Below, in pieces: positions 1 through 7,286 of a stretch of 11,387 nucleotides of DNA; the first letter of the stretch is position 1, and every line of letters starts with the position of its first letter. The position numbers were made by a program, and so were the translations under genes. The stretch is from Euryarchaeota archaeon UBA136 (GTDB lineage: Archaea; Thermoplasmatota; Poseidoniia; MGIII; CG-Epi1), in the NCBI GenBank assembly GCA_002506485.1, contig DAXQ01000010.1, forward strand, positions 1-11,387. The letters run 5' to 3'. The notes beneath the pieces are model-generated. The model did not search any database. It had not been told where the DNA came from and saw only the letters and a list, made by a program, of their open reading frames with translations.

Positions 1-624
1 GGTCACAGGACGACCTGTTTCATAGTTCCCATGGATGATCCAAATGTTTCTTATCAGGAAATGGCCGGCAAGGATCTATGGAGTCAGTCTTCTACAGGTT
101 CAATTGCATTTGATGATGTTAGAGTATCTGGTGATGCAATTCTTGGTAAGGAAAATGAGGGTTTCAAGGTGATGGCCCAGAGTTTGAACGGAGGTCGTCT
201 GTTCATAGCAGGAATGTCCTTGGCATCTCTTGCATTTGCTCTGGACAAATGCAGAACATATTCTCAGGAAAGGGAACAATTCGGGGTTCCGATTGGAACT
301 TTCCAGAGAGTCCAGGATGTAATCATCGATATGGACATAACCTTGGAGCAGGGTTTGACATGGTTGATTGATTTGACCAATAGATATGATAATGATACAT
401 TAGATAGAGAATCGGCCGCCAAGGTCAAGATAGAGTGTTCTCGCAGAGCATCTGACCATCTGACTATGGCAATGGAAATATGTGGTGGAGTTTCATCGTT
501 GGACGAATTTGGATTGATACGGCACCATCGTGATTTGTTTGTATGTCGAGTTGGGGAAGGTAGTAATTTTGCACTGAAAGGTTTTGCAGCTCGCCCTCTT
601 ATGCCAGATATAACATTACAGTAG
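1..624 (+). CDS. Acyl-CoA dehydrogenase, C-terminal part (5' end outside window)
   Basis: FAD-dependent enzyme of the acyl-CoA dehydrogenase family, which introduces the alpha-beta double bond into acyl-CoAs during fatty or branched-chain acid breakdown and passes electrons to ETF. The frame is open from base 1, so the ATG at 31 is internal; about 207 residues are visible. Seen: the end of the middle beta domain (FDDVRV followed by a G-x-G-F segment), then the C-terminal helical domain with the family signature R-E-Q-F-G-V-P-I (codons around 271-294), an E-I-C-G-G segment where most members have Q-x-x-G-G, and a G-E-G-S-N motif. The Glu of that motif (codon 556-558) sits where the usual Y-E-G-T motif places the catalytic base of many members. 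The substrate chain length cannot be read from this fragment. The stop is TAG at 622-624. Confidence 0.93.
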   Translation, partial: GHRTTCFIVPMDDPNVSYQEMAGKDLWSQSSTGSIAFDDVRVSGDAILGKENEGFKVMAQSLNGGRLFIAGMSLASLAFALDKCRTYSQEREQFGVPIGTFQRVQDVIIDMDITLEQGLTWLIDLTNRYDNDTLDRESAAKVKIECSRRASDHLTMAMEICGGVSSLDEFGLIRHHRDLFVCRVGEGSNFALKGFAARPLMPDITLQ

Positions 625-664
625 TCATCGCAACACTGTTAAAGTCCACATCCTTTACACATCC

Positions 665-886
665 GTGGAATTTGAAGAATTGGTCTGTTATAGCCAGACG
701 GTGATTTTGGTTTTGTTGGCTATCGGATATATTATTAATCTTAGAAAAGGAGGCAATGAACCATCCCAGAAGGTAGAAAGAAAATGTCCTTCATGCAGTT
801 ACAGAATTCCTGATGACAACGTAAATTATTGTGCCAAATGTGGCGAACTGATATCTCATTCCGTGGGTCTATCCATGGAAAAATAG
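665..886 (+). CDS. Small membrane-anchored zinc-ribbon protein
   Basis: 73-residue protein of unknown function. It has one likely membrane helix (about residues 11-27, rich in V, L and I), then a charged linker and a C-terminal zinc ribbon with C41-x2-C44 and C56-x2-C59, the spacing typical of a structural Zn(II) site. The helix comes first, so the ribbon is probably cytoplasmic if the N-terminus faces out. The start is GTG at 665. There is no Shine-Dalgarno, but a weak TATA-like GTTAAAG lies at 638-644, 21-27 nt upstream, which suits leaderless initiation. It lies 40 nt after the acyl-CoA dehydrogenase and before another Cys-pair protein. Zinc-ribbon/TM proteins of this size are common in archaea and I do not recognise a named family. 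Confidence 0.72.
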   Translation: MEFEELVCYSQTVILVLLAIGYIINLRKGGNEPSQKVERKCPSCSYRIPDDNVNYCAKCGELISHSVGLSMEK

Positions 887-897
887 TGTCAATAATG

Positions 898-906
898 TTT
901 TAAGTA
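898..906 (+). promoter_or_regulatory. TATA-like box before the 79-aa zinc-ribbon gene
   Basis: The sequence TTTTAAGTA is centred about 27 nt before the ATG at 929, the distance expected for an archaeal TATA box when transcription starts at or next to the start codon. No ribosome-binding site precedes the ATG. It would drive the zinc-ribbon and exporter-permease pair. The assignment rests on position and composition only. Confidence 0.45.
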
Positions 907-928
907 TGACAAGTTCCATATTGTTATA

Positions 929-1168
929 ATGAAACACAGAGAGATTTCGCTGTCAACTGGAGATAAAGATGTTTGCAGCCAGAGAGATTGTGGCAAAACA
1001 CCTAAACGTTCCTTGCCAAGAAAGAGGGCCGAGAAATCAGGAGTCTTAGATCTTCCGGGCTCAAGCCGTAAAGTCAATCTTTGCTCAGAATGTTATAGTT
1101 TGTACAAGAAATCTACCAAGAAGAATAGGACATTGGAGTCTTTGGGTACCAACCCGGCACACAGATGA
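929..1168 (+). CDS. Small basic protein with paired-cysteine zinc site
   Basis: 79-residue, Lys/Arg-rich soluble protein of unknown function. Cysteines fall in two pairs, C16-x4-C21 and C52-x2-C55, separated by a basic stretch (about residues 23-36) that looks suited to nucleic-acid or acidic-partner binding; a four-Cys zinc site is the simplest reading. Its TGA stop (1166-1168) overlaps the ATG of the next gene (1165) as ATGA, which implies translational coupling to the 12-TM permease. A TATA-like box lies about 27 nt upstream. A minus-strand frame overlaps it, but the cysteine pairs, the promoter and the coupled stop favour this strand. I do not recognise the family. Confidence 0.66.
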   Translation: MKHREISLSTGDKDVCSQRDCGKTPKRSLPRKRAEKSGVLDLPGSSRKVNLCSECYSLYKKSTKKNRTLESLGTNPAHR

Positions 1169-2667
1169 GCGTCTCTTATGCTATATTTGAAGCTGAATTC
1201 AAATCTTCGATAAGGCGCAATGTAGAATCCATAAAGAAGAGATTCGCAGCCACCATGTTGATAGTCTTGCTTGGTATGATATTCTCGTTTGCCTGTATAC
1301 GTCTTGTTAAATTTGTTATCGACAATCCAGAGTTGTTTCCAGAGGGTTCTAATGAAGGATATGGTACAATATTGGTGATATTCTTTGCTCTCTTTACACT
1401 AAGGTCCGCAGGCCATACATATCGTAGAATAATAAAGTCTAAGATAATGGATATGCATCTAGTCCAACCAGTTCATGCCAGACTGATAATGAATGGTATG
1501 TTGTGGTCTATTGTTGTTCCCAATTTTATTCTTTCGGTTTCATTACTAGTTGTGTTTGTAATAGGTAATTACGTGACTAATACCAATATCCCCTTGACCA
1601 CAGATTTCTTGATCCTATTTTTCCTGTTTGCCGTATTATCGCCGATTTGCGGCTTCTTGTTTTCTATTGTAGGATCACTTCATCCATTCTCACGTAAAGT
1701 CAAGTTTTTGATTGCACTATCTCCTCTTTTGATAATCCTGATGTTCATAGCAAACGGATCACATATGGCCCCGAATATGGCGATAGGAATATCCTCAGCC
1801 AGTTTATTGGTATTGATAATTTATTTTTATAATATGGATCAGATTTTTGTCGAGGCTCTTGAGTCACACAAGACCAATTCTTCCTCTCACAAGAATCCTT
1901 TTAGAATTCTTCAATTCAAATGGCTTGAACCCGTATTTGGTGTTCGTGTTTCTTCTATTTGTTCTAAAGAAGTGATGTCTTCTATCAGGGAACGAGACGT
2001 TCTAAGTTCCGCATTTTCTACATTTTCAATAGCTGCGCTTTTGATTTTCTGGTGGTACAAAGTTGGCCTCCCAACTGAACCTGTTGGGGATCTTCCTCCC
2101 AAGCTATACTATCCCGGGATGCTGGCCATAAGTATGTACTTGGGTGCTTTACTTCAATGCACTATGCTGGGTTCTACAATTCTGGGTGTTGAAGGAAAAC
2201 GTCTATGGATTATGAAATCGAATCCTGTTGAATCAGTTCTGATAATGAAAGGCAAAGCAGTGGCCTTGTTGATGATGGCATTACCGGGTCTGTTGGCTAT
2301 CTGGCTTCCCATTTGTATTCTCGCCCAGTTCCCCCTTAAAGTTACATTGTTCTTCGGAGAATGTCTACTGATTCTGATTTTCTGTAATACAGGCCTAGGA
2401 ATCTGGTCCGGAAGTGCATTTGCTAATTTTGATGAAAGTGATAGAGGAAATCCGGATATTCTGGTACAATTCATGCTGATGGGCAATTCAGCTCTGTTTT
2501 CTTCTGTCCTTTTAATTCTTCCTGCTACTGTAATGCTCTGGAATCATAGTATGGGTCTGTTTGCGGGACTAATCTTTGCCGTTGTCTCATACGGGATATT
2601 GATTGCAGGTATACGGGCTAGTGCGTCTGCCTATCGCTCGATATTCATTGATAGCTATGGTTCCTAG
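1165..2667 (+). CDS. ABC-2-type exporter permease-like membrane protein (12 TM)
   Basis: 500-residue integral membrane protein. I count about twelve hydrophobic segments, roughly residues 30-51, 66-84, 110-134, 146-171, 180-198, 204-222, 283-299, 317-341, 365-388, 391-412, 436-459 and 461-483. A hydrophilic cytoplasmic loop at about 225-280 contains a C-S-K-E-V-M-S-S-I-R-E-R-D segment. This, and the later E-G-K-R-L-W-I-M-K-S-N-P-V segment (343-355), resemble the loops of ABC-2 exporter permeases that contact the ATPase. No ATP-binding subunit lies next to it here, so it would need a partner encoded elsewhere, or upstream of the window. The start overlaps the preceding gene's stop (ATGA). The substrate is unknown. 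The membrane topology is well supported; the ABC assignment is from pattern memory. Confidence 0.62.
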   Translation: MSVSYAIFEAEFKSSIRRNVESIKKRFAATMLIVLLGMIFSFACIRLVKFVIDNPELFPEGSNEGYGTILVIFFALFTLRSAGHTYRRIIKSKIMDMHLVQPVHARLIMNGMLWSIVVPNFILSVSLLVVFVIGNYVTNTNIPLTTDFLILFFLFAVLSPICGFLFSIVGSLHPFSRKVKFLIALSPLLIILMFIANGSHMAPNMAIGISSASLLVLIIYFYNMDQIFVEALESHKTNSSSHKNPFRILQFKWLEPVFGVRVSSICSKEVMSSIRERDVLSSAFSTFSIAALLIFWWYKVGLPTEPVGDLPPKLYYPGMLAISMYLGALLQCTMLGSTILGVEGKRLWIMKSNPVESVLIMKGKAVALLMMALPGLLAIWLPICILAQFPLKVTLFFGECLLILIFCNTGLGIWSGSAFANFDESDRGNPDILVQFMLMGNSALFSSVLLILPATVMLWNHSMGLFAGLIFAVVSYGILIAGIRASASAYRSIFIDSYGS

Positions 2668-2708
2668 GACTGGGAAATAGAATAATAATAGGCACTCAAT
2701 ACTGGTTC

Positions 2709-5700
2709 GTGGTCCTTGTCGCTTCAGATGAAATGAAATCCTATTTTGGTGATTTAGAAAAGAGAGCCGATGACTGTTACAATCTGGTTTCGAAGGCCAG
2801 GAAAGCGGGATTTGATCCGGCTATCGAGCCTGAAATACCACGGGCCAAGGACCTTGCTGAAAGGGTCGAGGCCCAAGTTGGCCCTCCAGGCATTGCCCCG
2901 CGTATTCGTGCAGTTTCCGAGAATAATGATAGGGAATCCACGGCTTTGATTATAGCTAAGGAACTAGCCGGTGAACTCCGAAGTGAAGGTATTGAAGAGG
3001 CCCTTGAACAAGCGGTCAGGACATCACTATCAATCCTTACCGAAGGGGTGCTTGTGGCCCCTACTGAGGGAGTGGTCAGGGTCAGTACCATGATCAATCA
3101 AAATAATACTAGGTGCGCGGCCATTTACTACGCAGGCCCCATTCGGGCAGCAGGAGGCACTGCTCAGGCGTTATCGGTTCTGATTGCAGATGTAGTCAGG
3201 CGTGAACTAGGTCTTGATTCGTATATACCAACACCAGCCGAGATTGAAAGATACAAGGAAGAGATACCGCTCTACAAGAGGGCAGTCAATCTACAATATG
3301 TTCCCAGTTCGAATGAGATAGATACAATAGCCAAATCATGTCCTATTTGTGTAACAGGAGAGAGCACTGAACGAATAGAAGTTGCTGGAAATCGTGATCT
3401 TCCCCGTGTCGAGACCAACTCTCTTCGAGGAGGAGCTTGTCTGGTTCTGGCTGAGGGTCTATGTCTCAAGGCAGCTAAAGTACTCAAGCATGTAGATAGC
3501 CTGGGGATAAGTGGGTGGGATTTCTTGCGAACCTATACGGAGAAGAAACGTGAAACAACTTCAGGTAATGTTAAGGAACATAAATATCTTAAGGATGTCC
3601 TAGCAGGCCGCCCAATTTTTGCTTTTCCGGATGAGCCTGGAGGTTTTCGTCTAAGATATGGACGGACACGTTTGGCAGGTTTGGCGTCCATGTCAATTCA
3701 TCCTTCCACTATGGTGGCTCTTGATTCCTTTGCAGCTATAGGTACTCAAATAAAAATTCAACTTCCGGGCAAGGCCACTGCTGGTACACCTTGTGATTCC
3801 ATAGAGGGCCCATCCGTTCTTCTCAAAGATGGAACTTTTACTAGGCTGGACGACTACGAAGAGGCCAGAATAATAGTAGACAAGATAGATAGAATAATAG
3901 ACCTTGGTGAACTTCTTGTCCCCGTTGGTGAATTCATAGAGAATAATCATCCATTGGAACCTTCAGGTTGGTGTACTGACTGGTGGGATGCAATCATAAA
4001 TGATTCACAGATTGATACCTACGATGGTGAATTCGATTTTGCATCCCTTCTGGAGTTTAGCAAACGCCATCAAGTCCCGTTGCATCCCAAGTATACATAC
4101 TACTGGGGAGATTTGGATACAAAAGAGATCAACGACCTCCGAAATCAATTAATCCGGAATGGTGAAAAGGTAAAGGATAATTCCTTTCCCTTGGTCTACA
4201 AGGAAATATTTCTGAGACTAGGTATATTTTTCAGGATTAGTGGCAATTCAATTGTTCTAGAGGATGGAGTAGAACCCCTTTTTCATACTCTGGGTCTGGA
4301 AGTGAAAAATAATTCACTAGAGTCTAGTATGGATGTGCTTGATACTGAGGATTCAGTTGCTCTAATCTCCCATTTATCAGGTGTCATCATAAAAAATAGA
4401 GCTCCAACCCGGATTGGTGCTAGTATGGGGCGGCCTGAAAAGGCTAAGGAACGCCGTATGAAGCCTCCGCCAAACGTTCTATTCCCTTTGGGTGAGGCTG
4501 GCGGTTCCCAAAGATTAGTAAATACGGCACTCAAGTCAAGCAGTAAACGTGGCTTTTCCCGCGGCAGACCTGGTATAATTGAGGTGGAGACACAACTACG
4601 ATATTGCAAGGAATGTCGGAAGGAGACAGTATCGATTCACTGCTGTAAAACACAGACTATGGTGAAAGACCAAGCCCGCAGACGTTCGGTTGATGTATCA
4701 GAATTAATAACCAAGGCGATGAATAATACACGAACGGGGATTCTACCCAAGATAAAGGGTGTCAAAGGCCTCATGTCAGACCAGAAAGTCCCGGAATGTC
4801 TGGAGAAAGGGATACTTCGGGCAAAATATGATCTTAGGGTCTACAAGGACGGGACTTTGCGTTATGATATGATTGATCTACCGATAACTCATTTTTATCC
4901 TAAGGAAATCGGTCTAACGGTTGACAAGGCTAAGCAATTGGGCTATCTTAAGGACATAAAGGGTCAACCCCTAGAATCAGATGACCAGCTTCTGGAGATA
5001 AAGGTACAGGATCTGATAGTTTCTGAAAGGTCAGGCAATTGGTTAGTCAAGGTTTCCAATTTTGTGGATGAGGAACTATCCAAATTGTATGGTATGGAAC
5101 CGTTTTACGGTCTTGAACCAAACTCCAGACCAGAGGAATTGATTGGTAATTTGCTGATTTGCCTAAGTCCACATACATCAGCAGGAGTACTTACCCGCCT
5201 CATCGGTTTCACATCTGCTAAGGCTCAGTACGGGCATCCCTTTCTTCATGCTGCAAAAAGACGTAATTGCGATGGAGATGAAGATTCGATTATGCTTCTA
5301 GTGGATGGACTTCTCAATTATTCCAGTAGTTTTGTTCCCGGCACCAGGGGTGGGACGATGGATATCCCTCGTGTTCTATCGACGCGCATTGATCCTACTG
5401 AGATAGACAGTGAGGCCCACAATATTGAATTGAATACTGAGTATTCTTCGGAATTCTATACCCTTGCCGAAAAAAGGTCTGAACCAAACACCGTTATTAG
5501 TCTCCTAGACACAGTTTCCCAGCGACTTGAAAGTCCAGACCAGTATGAGAATTATGGGTTCACTCATGAATCATCTAGCATAAACAAGGGCCCTGTAGAA
5601 TCTCGTTACGTCATACTTGGTTCTATGAGTGAGAAGGCTTTGGCATCTCTTGAACTAGCAAGTAGAACCCGAGCCTCTGACGCAGCATACGTTGCTGAAC

Positions 5701-6017
5701 AGACAATTGAAAAACATTTCATTAGGGATATTATAGGTAACCTTAGATCCTTCTCAACACAAGGTGTCAGGTGCAAGAAGTGTCCTAAAAAGTATCGACG
5801 TCCTCCTTTGAGTGACACTTGTTCTTGTGGAGGTAAACTGCAACTTAATATTTCTCCGGCTTCAGTATCCAAGTACAAGAAGATAGCAACAGACATATCA
5901 GAAAAATATGGTTCACGAACATTTGTTAAGCAAAGGCTTGAACTGGCCTTTGGTGCGATAGAGGACACTCTTGAAAATGAGCAAATCAAGCAAATGGATC
6001 TTGGGGCCTTTCTGTGA
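2709..6017 (+). CDS. polC: DNA polymerase II (PolD) large catalytic subunit DP2
   Basis: Catalytic subunit of the archaea-specific replicative polymerase PolD, which works with the exonuclease subunit DP1 (not in this window). 1102 residues; the Pyrococcus protein is near 1260, so this is a compact form with no intein. Seen: the N-terminal E-M-K-S-Y-F and E-R-V-E-A-Q-V-G-P-P segments, the Y-A-G-P-I-R-A-A-G-G-T-A-Q-A-L motif (141-155), H-P-K-Y-T-Y-Y-W, a Cys cluster near C633-C636-C645/C646, and the double-psi beta-barrel motif N853-C-D-G-D-E-D859, whose D855 and D857 match the catalytic aspartates. A C-terminal zinc site (C1022, C1025, C1038, C1040) is followed by a terminal Q-M-D-L-G-A-F-L that fits the PCNA-interacting box. 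The start is GTG at 2709, with ATG at 2733 as the alternative; the Pyrococcus N-terminus has a similar short lead before E-M-x-x-Y-F. It overlaps the next gene by 4 nt. Confidence 0.97.
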   Translation: MVLVASDEMKSYFGDLEKRADDCYNLVSKARKAGFDPAIEPEIPRAKDLAERVEAQVGPPGIAPRIRAVSENNDRESTALIIAKELAGELRSEGIEEALEQAVRTSLSILTEGVLVAPTEGVVRVSTMINQNNTRCAAIYYAGPIRAAGGTAQALSVLIADVVRRELGLDSYIPTPAEIERYKEEIPLYKRAVNLQYVPSSNEIDTIAKSCPICVTGESTERIEVAGNRDLPRVETNSLRGGACLVLAEGLCLKAAKVLKHVDSLGISGWDFLRTYTEKKRETTSGNVKEHKYLKDVLAGRPIFAFPDEPGGFRLRYGRTRLAGLASMSIHPSTMVALDSFAAIGTQIKIQLPGKATAGTPCDSIEGPSVLLKDGTFTRLDDYEEARIIVDKIDRIIDLGELLVPVGEFIENNHPLEPSGWCTDWWDAIINDSQIDTYDGEFDFASLLEFSKRHQVPLHPKYTYYWGDLDTKEINDLRNQLIRNGEKVKDNSFPLVYKEIFLRLGIFFRISGNSIVLEDGVEPLFHTLGLEVKNNSLESSMDVLDTEDSVALISHLSGVIIKNRAPTRIGASMGRPEKAKERRMKPPPNVLFPLGEAGGSQRLVNTALKSSSKRGFSRGRPGIIEVETQLRYCKECRKETVSIHCCKTQTMVKDQARRRSVDVSELITKAMNNTRTGILPKIKGVKGLMSDQKVPECLEKGILRAKYDLRVYKDGTLRYDMIDLPITHFYPKEIGLTVDKAKQLGYLKDIKGQPLESDDQLLEIKVQDLIVSERSGNWLVKVSNFVDEELSKLYGMEPFYGLEPNSRPEELIGNLLICLSPHTSAGVLTRLIGFTSAKAQYGHPFLHAAKRRNCDGDEDSIMLLVDGLLNYSSSFVPGTRGGTMDIPRVLSTRIDPTEIDSEAHNIELNTEYSSEFYTLAEKRSEPNTVISLLDTVSQRLESPDQYENYGFTHESSSINKGPVESRYVILGSMSEKALASLELASRTRASDAAYVAEQTIEKHFIRDIIGNLRSFSTQGVRCKKCPKKYRRPPLSDTCSCGGKLQLNISPASVSKYKKIATDISEKYGSRTFVKQRLELAFGAIEDTLENEQIKQMDLGAFL

Positions 6018-6646
6018 TTCATATAGTTGACAGAGTAAGTTCGACCAACACCTGGTTATCCAGCAATTCGATGGGAGGTAATGATTGTATTCTAGCTCTC
6101 CAACAAACCGGGGGAAAGGGCCGTGGTGATCGTGTCTGGGAATCCCCTCCTGGTGGCCTATATCTCTCGATTATTTCACCTAGCCATTCTCTATTGCCTC
6201 TCATTGCTGGCATTAGTGTAATCCAGACTCTGGTTGGGCTGGATAATAGATTGAGATTGAAATGGCCCAATGATATAATACTGGATGGCAAGAAGGTGGG
6301 CGGCATTCTTTGTGAAGGTGATAGCAAACATGCTGTAGTCGGAATAGGAATAAACCTGAACAACAGTCCTTCCTTTCCGAATTCAACAAATCTGGTCAGT
6401 ATTGGCTATGACCTCGATGAATATCGTTTCTTGAAGTCTTTCTTCATGATTTTCAGGGAGAATCTGCAAAAATCCAAACAGGATATAATTTCCAGATTTA
6501 GAGACTATGATTGCCTTTTAGGAAGGGATATCTCTTGGGGCGAGGCTACGGGGATTGCTAAATCAATAAATTCTGATGGGTCACTGGAAGTGTTGAGTGA
6601 CGGTAAATTGGTTAATTTGTACTCGGGGGACGTCCATCTTGAATGA
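6014..6646 (+). CDS. birA: Biotin--[acetyl-CoA-carboxylase] ligase, monofunctional
   Basis: Makes biotinyl-5'-AMP and transfers biotin to the lysine of a biotin carboxyl carrier domain, for example of an acetyl- or propionyl-CoA carboxylase. 210 residues, catalytic plus C-terminal domain only, with no N-terminal DNA-binding repressor domain. Motifs in order: S-S-T-N-T-W-L (9-15), Q-Q-T-G-G-K-G-R-G-D-R (30-40, the biotinyl-AMP loop), S-P-P-G-G-L-Y-L-S (44-52), K83-W-P-N-D, K94 in K-K-V-G-G-I-L, and G-I-G-I-N (110-114). The tail with G-I-A-K-S-I and D-G-S-L fits the SH3-like C-terminal domain. In the loop E. coli G-R-G-R-R-G reads G-K-G-R-G-D; the Arg matching E. coli Arg118 is kept. The start is GTG at 6014, overlapping the DP2 stop as GTGA. 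Its own stop overlaps the next start (ATGA). Confidence 0.95.
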   Translation: MIHIVDRVSSTNTWLSSNSMGGNDCILALQQTGGKGRGDRVWESPPGGLYLSIISPSHSLLPLIAGISVIQTLVGLDNRLRLKWPNDIILDGKKVGGILCEGDSKHAVVGIGINLNNSPSFPNSTNLVSIGYDLDEYRFLKSFFMIFRENLQKSKQDIISRFRDYDCLLGRDISWGEATGIAKSINSDGSLEVLSDGKLVNLYSGDVHLE

Positions 6647-7245
6647 AGGTGGGAACTATATCCATGATTGACTGGAACATTGATGATTTTCATCCTGTAG
6701 TAAATTTGCCAAAAAAATGCACAGTTCTTGATCTTAGTGGTGGTTTATGGGCACTCAAGGATGGTGAAAAATACATTGGTAAATACAACGAAGTTCGTCC
6801 AAATATGTACAATACTGCTATTTTCGGAGGTGTTCGTAACATCCATATGGGTGTTGACATCGGAGGTCCTGTAGGAACGCCATGTATGGCATTCACCGAC
6901 GGTGAGATTTCCCATTTTGGCTACAATTCCGAACCAGGCGACTATGGACACGTCATAATTACCAAGCACAATATTTCTGGAACCACGGTTTGGGCATTGT
7001 ATGGACATCTTGATTCCACATCTGTCAAAGATAAATCTATTGGACAAACTGTGAATAAAGGAGAAGTAATTGCCTGGTTCGGTGCTCGTTATGAAAATGG
7101 TGGCTGGGAACCGCATTTACATTTCCAACTCTCTCTACTGGAACCTGAAACACACGATCTTCCTGGGGTTGTAGCACCTGAGGATAGAGCTCAGGCTTTG
7201 CTTGATTATCCAGATCCACGATTGGTTCTGGGACCTATTTACTGA
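6643..7245 (+). CDS. Stand-alone M23-family (LytM-type) metallopeptidase domain protein
   Basis: 200-residue protein built around an M23 fold. Zinc ligands are present as H68-x3-D72 (H-M-G-V-D) and H160 of P-H-L-H-F; H122 (L-Y-G-H-L) and H158 are in the usual catalytic places. No signal peptide or lipobox is visible, so it is probably cytoplasmic. The surroundings, with F-H-P-V-V near the N-terminus, I-G-K-Y-N-E-V-R before the zinc site, and P-H-L-H-F-Q-L then L-P-G-V-V-A-P and P-D-P-R-L-V-L-G at the end, match the M23-like domain that in many bacteria is fused to class-III aminotransferases and small-molecule kinases rather than murein hydrolases. Here it stands alone. Archaea lack murein, so the substrate is unknown. 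The start is ATG 6643, overlapping birA (ATGA); ATG 6664 is possible. Confidence 0.85.
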   Translation: MKVGTISMIDWNIDDFHPVVNLPKKCTVLDLSGGLWALKDGEKYIGKYNEVRPNMYNTAIFGGVRNIHMGVDIGGPVGTPCMAFTDGEISHFGYNSEPGDYGHVIITKHNISGTTVWALYGHLDSTSVKDKSIGQTVNKGEVIAWFGARYENGGWEPHLHFQLSLLEPETHDLPGVVAPEDRAQALLDYPDPRLVLGPIY

Positions 7246-7256
7246 ATAGTTACGAA

Positions 7257-7266
7257 CTTTTTAATC
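7257..7266 (+). promoter_or_regulatory. TATA box for the metalloprotease/VanZ unit
   Basis: CTTTTTAATC is centred about 26 nt before the ATG at 7287 and lies in the only gap (41 nt) between the M23 gene and the lipoprotein gene. The spacing fits a leaderless archaeal transcript beginning at or just before the start codon. It implies that the two-gene unit 7287-8386 is transcribed separately from the polymerase operon. Confidence 0.55.
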
Positions 7267-7286
7267 TATCTGGTTAATGTCGAGAT

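Noticed and set aside
31..624. ATG at 31 as the start of a complete short protein
   Set aside because: The frame is open to base 1 and the preceding residues continue the acyl-CoA dehydrogenase middle domain; the gene is cut by the window edge.
2709..6017. Intein in DP2
   Set aside because: DP2 genes sometimes carry inteins near the catalytic motif, but the segment around N-C-D-G-D-E-D is continuous and the protein is shorter than intein-free relatives.
5606..6022. 138-codon minus-strand frame
   Set aside because: It is antisense to the DP2 C-terminal zinc site and PIP box, with no recognisable motif of its own.
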